Shown here: one piece after another, positions 24,175 through 38,835 of the stretch
How the letters are laid out: the number at the start of each line of letters is the position of its first letter
Numbering within the stretch: position 1 is the first letter of the stretch
Source: Fasciola hepatica
Taxonomy: Eukaryota > Platyhelminthes > Trematoda > Plagiorchiida > Fasciolidae
DNA: 64,000 nucleotides
Assembly: GCA_948099385.1 (NCBI GenBank)
Contig: CANUEZ040000180.1
Coordinates: 3,693,501-3,757,500 of the forward strand
Direction: 5' to 3'
The notes under the pieces: model-generated
What the model was told of the DNA's origin: nothing
The model's database searches: none
What the model saw: the letters and a program-made list of their open reading frames with translations, nothing else
Position numbers and translations under genes: made by a program

Positions 24175-27100
24175 GAATTACCGTTTTGAGATATCTTTCA
24201 TCAAGAATTGCAAAGAAACGCCGGGTGCCCGAATCAAACTAGCTCTGGAGTTTTTCCAAAGCTAATCGTTCGACCTTATTTGTTTGGTTGGGATACAATC
24301 CGAACAACGTTTGTGCGCAAAAGTTGGACGATATTTACAAATCTTGAAGAAAAAAGTTGCCGAATGACATTTTCCTTTCCATCCGCAGGTCATTTTAAAT
24401 ATGGAATACGGGTAGCACAGAGCTGCACCAGCCAAACAAAATCGGTAGCTTCAAGAGATATTGAAAACATTCCATTTTTCTTTCTTTGGTATATTGTTCC
24501 CCCGAATTCCAAAAGAGTCCTAAAGGTACTTCCAACCAAACTTGCACTTTCAGTTAATTCCTTCTTTGTTAGCCCTCTCAGTCGCATGAACACTGTTTGA
24601 GATGATTCGAATTCCTTTGGTTTATGCAACACAATCACCAATATATTTTACGGTTGGTTTGAGTGGCCACGGAGATTGATTTTTGGTCTTTACATCATAG
24701 AAGAAAAGTTTTCCTGTGACGCGCATTGAGCGTAGTGTAATGATGCTATCGCTTTTTTGTTCGTTTGTTCTAACAGACAGATGTGAATAAATTCATGTCG
24801 AATACATTCTACCCTAATACCGTTTTTACGAGCATCAATACTTTGCTCAAAAGTGATGCTTTGATAAGAAAAAGACACTCACTACTGGCATGTAGCAAAA
24901 CGTGAGTACACTGATTTCAACAGTTAGTAGTGCTTTTATCAAAGCTCAATAGAATTCATATTGCATAAATCTGTCTTACATCAAATCTTTTCGATGTCTA
25001 CACCGGTCAGTAAATGTAGTCAGTATCATAGATTTCAAGTTTTTTATGATTGAAGGCAACAGAAATATTGACAACCAACACATTTACCGATAAAACTGCT
25101 TTTGCCAAGTTGTGGAGTCATTTTTGATAGAATTTCTGAAACATACGAAACTTGCTCAAATCACTCCCACATTTCGTCAGTTTTCTTAGTCAAATTGTCT
25201 TGTTTACATGGTACCTAGCAGGAAGTGAACCCACTCAAATATTTCGCAATATTTCAAGTCAGCTTACAACAGATCTTGTTATCTTGAATTTTTCGGGCAA
25301 GATGCTTCCAGAACTTTTCATTCTAGTAAAATACAGTTGGGTATTTCTCCCGTGAGATCCATGATTTTGTCGAATGTTCCACATACATTTTGAATAATGC
25401 AATTCGGTTTTCTTCAACACATTATGCATCTCTGAAGGCTATAGTCATAGAGTGCGTTTTCTCATTATCTGTGGTCATCAAATATCACTGAGATCTAAGA
25501 AAAATGTGCGGGGTTATGTTGCACCTTAAGAACGATAAAAGTATCGAACAAGTCGAAAAACACATTTACTCAAAGACTGACTATATAATTGGGCATTTTG
25601 GAATCCGTGGGACACTATCATGTCGTACAACACCAAAGCAACTTCACTAATCAGGAATACTGTGCACTCCCAAGATATTATCATTTGGCAAACCATTCCT
25701 ATTTTAATTGTTAAATAAGCCACGCTTCAGTAAGTTTCTTAACGAATAGACTGATAATGGGAAGGAAATGTGTAGAAAATCAGATGGATATCTTTAGTGG
25801 CAACAACTCTTGTTCAGAATTCCTGCATCATTCCGTCTCATGATATCAGGTGGAATCTACCATACCAACTACAAACTGAAAGATGAAAACAATGCCATAG
25901 GTAACCCACTTGTCAACCGAACACAGGACATCTCGGCAAACGCCAACTTTATTTCTACAACATGTTGAGACCAGAAGGGAATTATGGACTCAGTCAATTT
26001 GTCACATGTACTAAAATGTGATGAATCTATCGAAGATGGAGTAAACTCAAATCCTCTCCTGATAGAACCTCATTTGCCTCGACTTTGTCGATCGGTTACG
26101 ATACCAGAAGAACCTAGAATTTGGGTTTCCGGTTCATAAGTATATCCAACTGGAGTTTCTGTGGGCACACAGTGGTGATTTTGTGTTGACTTACTTGAAA
26201 TTTTCAGTTCAATAAATGAGTAGATTTTGTAAGTTGACGACGAATATGTGGTTCTGGAGTTCAGAGTATTACTTCTGAAATAGTGATAAGCTGACTGAGA
26301 TATTTTCTCAAAGTCCCACCTGAGACATTTACATATAACCCACCGAATAATTCGATTTTACCAAATGAAGAAAACACGAAGGTCGAACAAGCTCGTTTCC
26401 AGTAACAACATCATCGTGGTTAATGTAGATGCATTTATTGCTTACAAACTCATAAATTGTGTACGTACAAGTTCGCAAATAAGTAAGTATTCAGACGGAC
26501 TTAACTGTACTATGTAAACTAGACTGCGATAAATAAGTTAGAGTGGAGACTAACTAAGCCATTCTAGAGACCAATTACTACGGCTCCGGATGCTATGGGT
26601 ATTCTTTGTGTAATAACTCAATGAGGTTCATGTGTGTGGCTCACAGCATCATGAAAGAGGTTTCGGGGTCAGTCATACAATTGCTTCCGACGCAGTAGTG
26701 TACAGTTATTTTGGATGCACACCAGAATTAAGCATTGTAAAGGTAGGCTGGAAGATTATTTAAGGTCCTCCTGGGCAGTCACCGTGTGGTGTTTCAAGTG
26801 TGTGGACCATTCAACTTTATTTTCTCTTGCCTGATTGTCTCTAACATGTTGCTTGTAGTTTCTGGATTGCCATTGTTTCTGGTTATGTAAGCTAAGAAAA
26901 TAGTTTAACTGGATTCTAAGAGCAAAAGGACAAAGCTTGTAAAATAAGTACCGTTCCGAGCAGGTCTATCACTTGCAAAGATTCCATTTTTCTACTGTCA
27001 CTACCGTATTGTTCTAATCCGTTCCGAATGCGAGACGAAATGTTAGTTTTTTCATTTCTTCAGTAAACCACTCGGTTGAGTAAGAGCAGCTTAATGCAGT

Positions 27101-30100
27101 GAGCAAACTCGAATTACCATAATATATATAATGACCTCATTTGATAAATTATTTACAATAATCTATGATGAAACTTAGCAACATTCTCGATTTTATATTT
27201 TAAGCTAATGCTAAGGTACACCGTTGTTATGCTTCGCAGACGTCTACATCGAATCGCAGACAATAGCCGTTTTACAGATTTAGGTATCAACTTATCTTCT
27301 CCGTAATGGAATAATCTTTCCCAGACTACTTACACTGTACCGAACGCATGTTGGGAATATAAAGTTCTGTATAAATTGCGCTGTTCGTATTCTTTCACTA
27401 TTTATCCATGTCCAGTTGAAAAACGTGACTTTTATTATTTTGACGAACAGAGACGAAATTGGCAAGTTTAAAAGCACTACAAAATTTTATGTGAATAAAT
27501 TGAAACTGTAAAGTCAAAACTCATCGCAGATGATTTACTGTAAACAATATCAGATGCTACTCCTACCGGAATGAGTTCGTTTGCAAATGGGTAAATCATG
27601 TCTCTTTACAAAACAAAAGTAGTTGAGTACAATAATATAGTATTCTATTGCTGCGCATCTGAACCACAAGCTTGCGGTTGATTTCGGATTGACCGGAGTA
27701 AAGCATTGGTTGGTTTTGAATGAAAGATATTCAGACTAGAGCTATGTAGATGAAATGCATTTAATAATTGTTATCAACATGCGGTGATGGAATACATTGG
27801 AAAATTTTACTAATTTTTTAAATAATTAAATCCTGCTAGTTTAGTGGACACTTGTATCAATTGAGGACATTTTCTATGAAAGACAGAAGGCTTTTTTCGC
27901 GGTTCTGATATGAAAACTTTAGCAAGATAAGACGAGGTTGACAGAACCCAGTACTTTCAACAGTGTAGAAGGTTATCCGATAAGTTGTGACAGTGCAGTC
28001 CAAAAGTGTCCCCTCAGTAAGGAAACTGTAGTGCAGCACGGGTACGGTGCAAGCAGCAAATCAAGAAGCTTTCGGGCCAACATGAAATTAGGCTTCAGTC
28101 ACAGGATAAGAAATTAATCTATTATTGGAATATACAAATTTGTATATTCTAAGGAGTTGTCGAGGTGAAAGTACAATCAGTAGCAGTTGAGAAGGACCAA
28201 ATTGATAGTTGTCGACATGAACGAATGAGGCTGGCCATTGACTTGTTTGTACTAAGGATGTTCTCTGCGGTCTAACGAGAAAGGGCATCGACAGCGGGGC
28301 TGCAATCCGGAGATTGAGTCTCCGGTTGGTAGTTTTCAAGCTTGAGTGGAACGCTGAGCAAATTTTATTTACAATGGAAATGTGCAGTTGTGGAACAACA
28401 GAGTCAGGAATAAAAACGTAAAATGTTCAGACACTATACATCATAACAACGTGGATCTGGACTGTGCCAGTACATTAGAAACGGGGAATTAGATTGTAAA
28501 TCCCGGAGGTTCATGACGCATGTACGTGCTACCCACGAGTAGGATTAGTGAGAATGTCATCAGAATACAAATTACAAAGAAGTAATTCAAAGTGTCACAG
28601 GGCAACATTTGCTGGGAGAAATCCTCTCGTTACCTTATTCTAATCAATTTTAAGTCGCGAAGTTGATCAGGGTGACCGCTATAGGCTGCAGTAGATTATC
28701 ATCAACCTTGCCGAGGAAGAATTTCGAACGGTACCGTGAACAATAAAAATTCATCACAGTCGCAGGATAAAAGTATGCAATCTGTCGATCGTTTTTTCGT
28801 GTCGTACCAAATATGTTATTATTACTTGTGTTGTTTCCTTCAGTGAGAAAGATACATCGTTCATTATTGGTCAAGCTGTGATCAGTAGGTTCAGAAAGAC
28901 AATTTCTATCGTGGTCTAACTTTATGGGTACGCGACGGATTATTTCAAACAAGCCGCAGTTGGCTTCGCGAATTTGAACTAAAACTGTACCTGCTAATCC
29001 CGACTGTTTTTAAACAGTCATTCTCATCTGCAATATTTTCACAAACAAGGTAAATGAACCACTGAAACGTTCTGATGAACCACAACATTTGTTTATGTTT
29101 TAATCGATCAGTGCCATTTTCATTTACACCAGTAACACGGTTCAACCAAAGAGTGAACTCTGCTTATCTTGCCATGAATGACGAAAATAAAGCGAAATAT
29201 TTTTCTTCGTTGCGCATAGAACTGTCTTCTCGACGAAGCGGAGTTTGAATCAAAATATAATATTTTTTGAGTTGAAGCGAGAAGACCTCAAACTATGCAC
29301 TAAATCAGCGCTCTGGACTAAGGTTAACGGAAAGTAGAATACAGCATATTTTGCTTAAATAAACTCGATTACGGTTTACGCACAGTCAAAAATCTCGATG
29401 CGTCATACAGTACACCTCAATGTGTTGCGTACGCGGATATTTTTTTGTGGTAAATCCTTGCTGTATGACAGCTCTTTCCATTTTCTTCTCCAGTTCGTGG
29501 GTCATAAAAAGTGCTCTATTCTACTTTACACTATTCAACTAAAATTTCATGTGATGGGAAACGGTTTTCCACCAAGATATATTTGGACAAAGAAGCCAAA
29601 GGCAACGATGCAGCAAAATCATCCTGGCTGATTGAAGCAAATCAATGTTTTTAGCTTCCGTATTCAGAAATTATCCGATGAAAGTGTGATTTACTCTCGC
29701 AACAGTATTTGATCCGAGTATTGTTACTTGGTCAAGCGAGCCCCAGCACTCACACCTCAAATTACCTTCAGGTAGTTATTGCTGGCAAAGAATATCCCAC
29801 GACTGGGTCTGAACCAAGGTAGTTAAGGTAACAATTTGTAAGTTTTGTAGATTTATTTCCTAATTTGGGGTATTATGTTGGTGGGATATTTCAGTTGCCA
29901 GATTATTGGTGCGAATCGCACTATTGAGAGTTGTGAAGTATCTGCAATCATCTAGTTGTATCTTTTATTCAGCCTGTGTTGCAGTCCAAAAAACTCCCTA
30001 ATAACTATTCGGTCACTTTAGCTATAAATCATTTAAGCAATAACCGTTATTCTTCACAAAATATCGCCATCCAAAAGTGTATCTTGATTAGTTCACCTAT

Positions 30101-30825
30101 ATATTTTCTATTAATTTCAAGTAAAGCTGTGTATAGAGTACTGCCCACGTAAATTCACCATCAATTTTCAAAGCATTAGGCAGATTAAGTAGATCGGCAA
30201 GCTGGCCTGCAGTTTACTCTAAATAAATCTAACAAGCTTAAATCCAACAACCCCCTTATGCTGTCAATGGAACCAGATTTCAGCTAATTCACAGTTTTTG
30301 ACAAATTGTGACTTGGCTCTTTGGAAACCCATTAAAGCGCCTAATTTGCTCGTTTCATTTTTATGTTCACTTTCAATGGTAGTTCATTTACTGAGACTAA
30401 AGTCCGAAAACATTGTGCGGGAAGAAAATTATATTTGTTATTCTGTTGTGTATCTTTTCTGGCTTCCTATCAGTGGAACTTGGCCTGTTACCCGTGTAAA
30501 ACTACCCGACCAGATCTTGGAACCCGCAGTTAGACCAGCAGCATTTTACCGGCAGTAAATTTCGTTGAATCACAACTAACAATTGACTTTTTTTGAACCA
30601 GATTTTTGGCGATGAAAATGTATGGAACATTGCCAATCTTAAATTGCTCTGAATCCTTCAAAAACGCTTTAGGGTGTGCCAAAACTTCGGTCATGAATTT
30701 TTCGATGATACTGACAAGAGATTCGCTTCGAGCAAAGATGCAACAGAATTAGAAGGAAACCTGTAATTTAGAAAAATAGATAAGCGTTGATGTTTTGGTC
30801 TTACTTTGATATTGACCAATCCATA
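24175..30825. other. Long inter-block stretch, no gene recognised
   Basis: AT-rich sequence without recognisable domains. The longest frame (24208-24600, 130 codons, plus) begins near a (TA)n tract and matches no family I know. The frame at 28650-28952 (minus) is likewise anonymous. A perfect 22-base palindrome lies at 28128-28149. No tandem duplicate exists elsewhere in the window. Confidence 0.45.
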
Positions 30826-31016
30826 TCAGATTTATCTAGGGGATTGTGCCTAGTTCAGAGTGGGCGTATCTGTCATGTTTGATTGGATTAGTATTTCCTT
30901 TGGATACTTTGATACTTCTTGTCACATTAAACGGTTTAGATGATTATGGAGTTATTCGACGGTGTTCGAAGATGGGACAACTTTGGAAAACACCAATGAC
31001 ATATTCGTCTTTGAAC
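30826..31016 (+). pseudogene. Decayed 5' fragment of an A-type CTLD exon
   Basis: An 11-base match to A1 (GATTTATCTAG) is followed by pieces resembling the A-type signal segment (TGGGCGTATC). CTTCTTGTCACAT then resembles CTTCATGTCCAAT, which encodes the C33-P34 hairpin start. Next is GGTTTAGATGATTATGGA, translating GLDDYG, against GLNDYG in A1 and A2. TGGAAAACA then matches the A2 stretch encoding residues 52-54. Frame shifts lie between the pieces. It runs into the left end of block B (31018) and no rest of the exon follows. This is a by-eye alignment of a short decayed stretch. Confidence 0.4.
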
Positions 31017-31017
31017 C

Positions 31018-34000
31018 TCTGTTCAGGAATAAGGGTTCCAGTAAGTTCTCATAGTACTACCCAATAAGTCTCCACGTATTTCACTTTAACCCGGAACACC
31101 TGCGTGACACGATTTCTTTGTCACCATTATGCAATCGTAATTGAGATGACACAGATACTAACAGTTGCTTTGACCAGACATCTATGGTAGAGGTAGTGTT
31201 GAAATTAACCAGCTAACAAGGTTTTTCAAAATAGTCAATCTCTTAATTGTATGGTTGCATTCTGGTAAGTAACATGCCGAACTTGATGTAACTTCTACCC
31301 TAAACACAAAAAATAAATTTTCATATTCAAATCGTCTATTTCGGCAAAATGTTATGAAAATTAAACCTCTGGAAGTCCCAGTGGCTCTTCTGCTCTGACG
31401 TTAAATAACAGCTGGGTCAATTTGTCAACTACTGTAAGATTAACAGCTTCTAGTGGGACGTGTCTTATGCACCAGTCCAGATTATGACAATTTCACTGGA
31501 ATACCCTCTGTTCCTACAACCAGGTGACTTTCTTCTATGTTTTCCTAGGTGGCTTCATTGACGCCTCATCAACAAGGTTCACCGTGATCTTTTGCAGTCC
31601 TATCCAATAAGCGTCGTGGATTGTGCGGCCTTGAATTCCCTGAAATTGGATTATTTCGAAAATTTCTTTTAACAACCGACATTTTAGGAGCCTTGTAAGT
31701 CTCACCACGGCTTGTTCAAATTTCATCGATGGTGAAGATGATTCACAGAAATATTCGGATGTTTTGCGCTTGAAACAGTTAGGCACCTTTGTTGTTCGGG
31801 ATATAATTCGTTTTGATCAGTTGAAGGCTAAATCAACTAACTTCTCACCATCTTAGTTTGCAAAGATGCACGAAAGATACTCATCAAATCTGCTCCCAGA
31901 TAAAGTGTTTTGTGTTCTCTGGCTGTTGCTTTTATCTCAACTCAACTACTACCATTGTTCAAGTCGGATGTTCATTTTGCACAACACATTTGTTATAACG
32001 CATCATTTAAATAGTAGGGAAAACCTTGCTGTCATTCACAACAACATTAGGATATGTCCTTCTCAGAGGTGAGGATTTGTCTGATGGTTTAGATAAACGT
32101 GATACTGCTCATCCTCAATGAAGTACTGAAGTTTTCCGGTTTTCAAAGTTGGTAAAAAGAAAGTGGATATTAAACGGGCCGTACTTATGCGACTTCGAAA
32201 TCTAGGTCAAGCATTCGGAAAAACCCAAAACATTTTCCCCATTGTGGCTACTTTTCACCGTGAATCACCTGTTAGACCGTCAGACAACATAGTATTCAAT
32301 TTATCAGTTCGGTTCATTGTTGCTTTATATTTACATGCATAAACGCGGCAGAAAATTCTGGAAAAATCAACCTTCCTATTGAATTCAACACGCATTTCTC
32401 AGTGACCAAACATCACCGATGGTGTTTTATACTTACCTAATTTCGGATTTCTGAATATCAGACTAATTGGTCGTAATGACTAAGGTCACACAATTTCAGT
32501 CGTCAACGGATCACAGTAGAACTTACGCGGATGACATCAAGTTTTAGATAATTTTACATCCCAGCCTTGTGTTATAATGTATTGAAAAACGTACAATAGA
32601 GAGGGTTTGATTACGAAAGAAAAAATTTGCTCCATCTAATTCTGGCAACATCTATACTGTAAAATAATAAATGGAGACTTGGGATGCATTCTGGAGATGC
32701 GCTGCTTTGTTTTATTCATCTACTGTATTCTGAGTGACGCAGAAGAAGCATTCCCCATTTAGTGAAATGTGGTGTAGCTTAGATACATATTTGAATTTGT
32801 TTCTCTAGTTTGTGAAAAAAACAAAAGATTATTCTGGTCATTTTGGCTGTTGGTGTGAGGGATACTTGGATTCTGCTTTCACCTCAACTCTATTTTATAA
32901 TTAAAATTCTGTCACAAAACGTTTGCGAAAAGATCGCCGTATACAAATACAGATTTTCTACCTTCTCTATCCTTGTTTTACTCCATAGGGTTGCAGTGTG
33001 GTTTACTTCATGATCGCTATTCTACTTCGCTAATGAGTAAAATTATATTATTAGAATCACAAGACACACAACTAAATAATTGAACAAAATACAAAAAAAT
33101 GATTTCTTATGCACAAGTGATATACTGGTATTGTGTTGGAATACAGAATTATTGAAGTATATTTAAGGCAAAGTGTCATTATATTGTATCCACTTTTAAA
33201 ACATTTCCAAAATAGATCACGTTTGGTTCAAAACACTGGAAAGATATAATAAATGGCGGAAGTCGAACGAGTGTCCAGGCCAACGGTTACTGTCAACAAA
33301 ATCCATTGCATCGTTGTCCATTAAACTCCTCCATTGGTATCCCGTCCAAGGTCCTTTATTTTTCTAAGATTATTCATTGAGATGATTGATAAGGGAATCA
33401 TACCACATAAAACCCCATACACCGTATACAAATCGCAGTGAAGTTCTCTACTGATCTACTGCATCGCACAAATTTATCACAAATCGATTTGGCAGAAGAA
33501 ATGTGCAGAACTGCTTCTGTTTTTTTCGATCATACGGTGTTATGATTTTGGGGCTGGTTCCAACAGTACATGAGAATTGTTCTCGCACCTCACAATGCTA
33601 TAACAACATAAGTTATCATTTGTGGGATCCTCACATTTTGAGAAACTTTACATGCAAAGCACCACCAAAAAAGACAAGAATTATGCCGTACAAGTCAACA
33701 GCTCTGACGACACTTCCAGCTATGGAACGATTGCGATAATCGTGTTCAAAATTCAGTACTCAACCACCCATTCAGCGAGTAGCATTTTATGGGGGTTTGC
33801 ACAATTTCAACACACATTCCATGTACTTAGAGATAATATCTCCTGAACAGGTTTTACGGCAATCGGTAACTTTTTCCCACAAATATAGTGAAAATATTGT
33901 TGTGCGGTAATTCATCAGACAACTCGATGTGAGAACACGATTGGGGATTGTTACCATTTAATCACTTCTTTCTGTTGTGGTATTATACGATGAATGGAAA

Positions 34001-36171
34001 ATGCGGACATTTTGTTCTACGTCATCCGGAGCCATAGTAGAGCAGAGCCCGATAACTCCAGAAATTGTTGTTCGTGCCCACGAGAAACACTAAAACTGCA
34101 TAAAGTATATTTCATTGTTTTTCGTAACAACAAGTTTTTTGATGTGGATAATTCTCACCGCATTTTTTCACTCTAATCCTGCTAATTAGTGCCCAGGATA
34201 ACATAGGAATATTTTGACGATTCAAATAAATTCCAGTAGTTCTGTGACCCTATGACTCTCTATCTCCGCGGTAGAAATACTAAGTACTGAGTGGTTTCAG
34301 CAGGTGGAGCTTTCGTACACCCTTAAGGCAGCATAGGGTGAACAGTAGGACAAAATTGGCTATATATATATTTGCCCACATTGAATTCATCGTGACCGTG
34401 TTACCGAGTCATGAAAAAAAACCTGACCATTCAAGTTTTCTGAGCTTTGGGTGGTGGCTTGTAAATTATTTCCCGATATATTCCGCAATTTGATTGCAAA
34501 TTGAAATCGCCATTGTTGAGCATTATTTCGGCAAAAAAAGCTTCGAATTTTTTTTTCAAACTAGAACCTTCCGAGGTATTCAAACTTCAATCTGATTATC
34601 AAAAAAACAGGGTAATGCATGATTATTCGAAATGTTTTTTGTAATAACCCATGGCATGAAAGCTACAACTCCGTTTGAGGCAACATCAGTCAGCACCAAA
34701 GTGTCCTTTCAATGCTGATGAGTTCTGCTTTCAATATATGCTTTAACTTCTAATATAAAGTTCTCATAGCGCATGGAGGGCATCCTTTCGAGATGCAAGC
34801 TTATCTTTTTATCCTCTTAGCTACGTATGTAACATAATTTCATTCGTATTCGAAGGAAGCAGGGAGAGAAATCAACAGTTTCCTTGAGCATAGTGGGGAA
34901 TTTAAATCTACTTATCAATACAGCCTGAAAAATGAATAAGAGCTCATGGTTTAGATTTGATCCACTCACTCAGAACGCTCAACCCAGACCAACCTGATAG
35001 GGCAGCTGAGAAGAAAATACTGACCGCTCCCATTTAAAATGAATGTACTTTTTTGATTTGATAAACCTAATCTTGTTGATCTAAGGTTTCTTTTGTAAAA
35101 TGGGTAAATTACAAGAGGTCAAACAACCGCATTGGAATCATCAATGGTAGCGATTTGTTAGCAGTTAGGAAAGCAATTCAAACATATTGCCGGATTTTTC
35201 TTTAAAACAGAAGAAAGCCACATATGAATAAAACGGTGAAATCAATCTAGTAGTTTAACGTCACCCATGTGAGGGCATTCAATAAGCTATAGGAGGAACA
35301 TGTGTTGTAGTCGATCAATCTGGGAGTGAATAACATTACCATGCTTGTTCTAGTTCAGCCGCTTTAGATTGGGCGCACTGATTCAGAGCTCAAATTTAAA
35401 TTCAAGCAGCCCCTTTAGTGAGCAATGTTTTGTCATAATTATCATAACAAGCTGTGACGAAACTAAAGAGTACCCTAACAACGTTTCCCTCCATATGTTC
35501 ATTAGTGATAGATCTCGTCCACTATGGCCAGGATTTCCCTACCCATCATAAGGGTGCAGTTTGTGATGCAACTTCTCAATTTATCTGCATCCAGCCTTTA
35601 GAAAGGACGAATATGTGTGATTTGAATAGTAATTTGAATGTTTTCCTTCGGAATAAAAAGAACAATTGATCCCACTTATTTGACAAAGGAAGGTGAGTTC
35701 ATTTTAGAACATAACGCGGCCACTATCAATAAATTTATTGTTTGAAAACACCGAGATGAATATATGATTCACGGAAATATAAGCAGTGGATACATATTAT
35801 TCCTCCTTTGAACTTCTGCAATAATAAAAGGTGGATCCTGGTAAGTCAGTTATTAGTCTGTCTAACATAAGAAGAACAAGCCTCGTTGATTTGGAATCCA
35901 TCTATCATAACTTCACCAATTGGATTGCTCACAAAATATTTAACATCCATTGAAGTTTACATTTTACTCCCGTAAACGTTCATCCATGGTTTACACATAC
36001 AAACAGAAGACAAATTCAGTGAGAGCTCACCAACCAAACTTCTGAGAAAAATTGGAGTTTGTCTTCATAGGTCGGTCCAATGACCAATCGGAACTGTATT
36101 TCCCCTGAGAATAAGTTTTTTTTAATCCATATTTTCTAACAATAAAATTCCAAAATGATTTCAAAAAGCAG
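31018..36171. other. 5' flank of A2, no gene recognised
   Basis: Counterpart of 1-5185. No core promoter can be named with confidence. The sequence just before the A2 ATG ends in AAGCAG and lies in a frame open upstream, so a 5' UTR exon spliced close to the start codon is possible but unproven. Confidence 0.45.
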
Positions 36172-36827
36172 ATGAATATTGCTATGTTGTATCTAGCTTC
36201 CGTGGATTGGGCGGTATCCAAGATAATCCTTGTACATTTGTTTATTGCTGAGCGGCTACTGGCTTCATGTCCAATGGGTTTGAATGACTACGGAAGCGGT
36301 GTTTGCGGACTTTTCATCACATATGGAAAACATTACTGTGATGCGCATCAAGCGTGTCGAGATGCTGGGATCAGCTTAGGTTTGCGTCTAGTTCTAACGG
36401 GGACAAATGTCAGCAAATTTATTGCGGCTTCGAACCGTCCTTCCATGGTCTTTACAAGTATCAATACTTTACTTACTAGAAGAGACAACTGGTACGCTGG
36501 ATGGCGTATTGGAGTACCTGGTTACTCAAGTTATGCCACTCCAGCTGATCCCAATATACCTTGGGGACAAGACCAACCGAACCATTTGACCGAGCTTCTC
36601 GTACTAATCAAGGAAAGACACATCCACGATGACATTCAGCTGAGCACAACAGCTGCATCCGCATGCGAATGGGTTGGAGCTACATCCACACGGCAGACTG
36701 ATCCTCGACCCGAACTATTTGACTCGCGGTTCCCCGAAACTTTGTCGAATTTCTTCTTTCCTGACTTGTGGTCAACAGGATGCTTCGATCAGCAACAGAC
36801 GTCAACAATTTTGTCTTGTGCTAAAAT
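36172..36827 (+). CDS. A2 exon 1: secreted CTLD protein, intact
   Basis: This is the first of two exons of a predicted 267-residue extracellular protein. Residues 1-32 hold a hydrophobic segment (about 17-31) that could be a signal peptide. C33-P34 and C45 form the N-terminal hairpin of a long-form CTLD. Y55-(x)2-A58-(x)3-C62 is the first CTLD helix, W107-A109-G110-W111-R112 the WIGL-like core, and W131-(x)4-P136-N137-(x)3-E141 a WND/EPN-like loop. A164-C165-E166-W167 is the closing strand, so C62 and C165 should form the core disulfide. The usual inner cysteine pair and a clear EPN or QPD sugar-specificity triplet are missing, so calcium-dependent sugar binding is doubtful. C204 and C216 begin the PAN/apple-like tail. 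NVS at 79-81 is a possible glycosylation site. The donor is AT|GTAAGT. Confidence 0.8.
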
Positions 36828-38835
36828 GTAAGTTCCTTCTGTCCATCTTCAATCTTGCTCAGCAAGATGCACTGGAGAACATTCCGAACAGAATTTCTAT
36901 TATCGGCAATAGCTCAACCTCTGCACTCAGGAAAATATTCTGATGAGTATGCCAGGTTTAGTAATAACTATGTTGGATGTTTTCTGATGGTGGGACTCTA
37001 GGGCCGATGGCAACTGCAAGTAATTTTTGTCCCATTAAAATGTAATGTCTTATTATCAATACAATCGAAGATGGAATTCTGGTCACAGCAGTTATGAGAT
37101 GTTTTCCCTTCATTGTTTGTCGCAGGGTAAAATCACTTATCAAAAATAAATTGTTCAAACAACTGGAACTGAAGGAATATTAACTGGATGATATATAATA
37201 ATTATTGATTCGAAAGCCAAAAAACATCATTTATTTTCAGACAGAATGCACAGAAAACTAAAGCACATTTTCGCGCGATTGTGTAGAAGTGACAGCAAAA
37301 AATACCAATGTTGAATGGGCTAACCATTCTTTTGAATATCAGTTGATTGCTGTTTCCAGATATTCTTTTTGAAATACTCTTATTCCAAGAATGGAGGAAG
37401 GCAGGTTTTTCTTTCTCGATTGACGAATTCAGGAGACTCATGGTTTTGTCATATTCAAAAGTAGTTCAGTTTATTTCGTCTACCACCGTTTTCAGATGTT
37501 TCTGATATAAACTGACAAAAGTAAAAACGTGAAACTATGATCCATTCTAGAAACCTTATTATTCTTTATTGTCTCATATACAACCATTTTTTTCAAAAAA
37601 GTGAGAACAAGATTGAAACCTCATCTGAGGAGAGTTTGCCTGCAGATGAAACAATGCAGAATGCTTTATTTTCCTTACCACAGCTTGAGCTTATCTCCAT
37701 CCGAAGGTGAGCAGGTTTTGAAGTTGCAGATTTATTTCGTTTGCACTGCAAATGCATGCATCTTTACCTATCACTGGACAACAATACACGAGCGTAGCGC
37801 TTGCTTATCTGGGATGAGCTAGTGTGCTTCAAACGTGGCCGATGGAGTTTTGTCGTTTGGGAAACCCTTGAGTAAAGTGACTGCGAACAGCGCAAACAGA
37901 GGTAACCCAGAAGTCAGTACCCGCTAAATCAAACCTTACCAGGGAGAAATCAAAAAGAAAGAGCTTTCTTATCCACAAAACACCTGTTTGCATTTATTTA
38001 TCCGCATGTGAGTTTGTTTGTTTATCTCAGCGCAATGTAAGCAACACTTAAAATTGCTCTGGTAAATAAATTCCCTCATTGAAGCAGTCATCAAGATGAA
38101 ATGCCAGCCTGTGGGTTCAGAGTGCAATTCTCGCCAGCGGTGTAGTAGACCTAGGCAATCGTTTTGAGTCCTCTCAAAAAACAGACAAGGCTATCAACCT
38201 TGATTGCAGAGGTGAGGGTGATATGTCATACTAGCGCCAATGCAGTGCTTTGTCAAGTAACTTTCAGTCAGATGTAATGCAATGAATATATCCATCTTTA
38301 TATGGAGCTGTTACAACTCGGCATCAGTTTTTTCTTTCATAAAACTCCCCCCCCCCTTGGTGTTTTGAACATTATCCGAGTTGGGCCTGGCATCTGAAAA
38401 AAGCTCACAACTCAATAGCCCCAAACTATTGGCACGAAAAAAGTGTTCATTCCTTTCCGGTCACATTCAGCAGTAAATACGTTCTTCGGTGATGAGCCCT
38501 ACAAGCTGGTGACAAACTCTAGACCAAAATTATTCATTCTCAGAGACCCCTAGGCGGGATCCCCATAACTTGCACCCCAACTGTTTCATTGTAAGCCTTA
38601 CCAAAGAGGGGGGAAGTATACTGGCAGCAACTGTTGTTCAGTTACCGGAATCGTTTAGTTTCTAAATATTTTAGGGAAATCTTATCCATCTGAATCGCGT
38701 TGACACCATTTCATATTCCTTGGCTGCTCTGTCGAATGCACTTCACCAACAAATTGACTACAGTTGAACGAAATACCGATATTGTTATCCATGTAAAGGT
38801 GTCTTAAAGATTTTTATTCCTCTTTTATCTTCCAG
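36828..38835 (+). other. A2 intron (GT-AG, phase 2, 2008 nt)
   Basis: GTAAGT donor and TCTTCCAG acceptor, collinear with the A1 intron. A C-rich run (about 38347-38356) differs in length from A1. No nested gene is seen; the minus-strand frames at 36958-37158 and 37202-37441 lack motifs. Confidence 0.82.

Noticed and set aside
24208..24600. Plus-strand frame of 130 codons
   Set aside because: No motif, no paralogue in the window and an overlapping antisense frame; it is probably chance, though it would be worth a transcript check.
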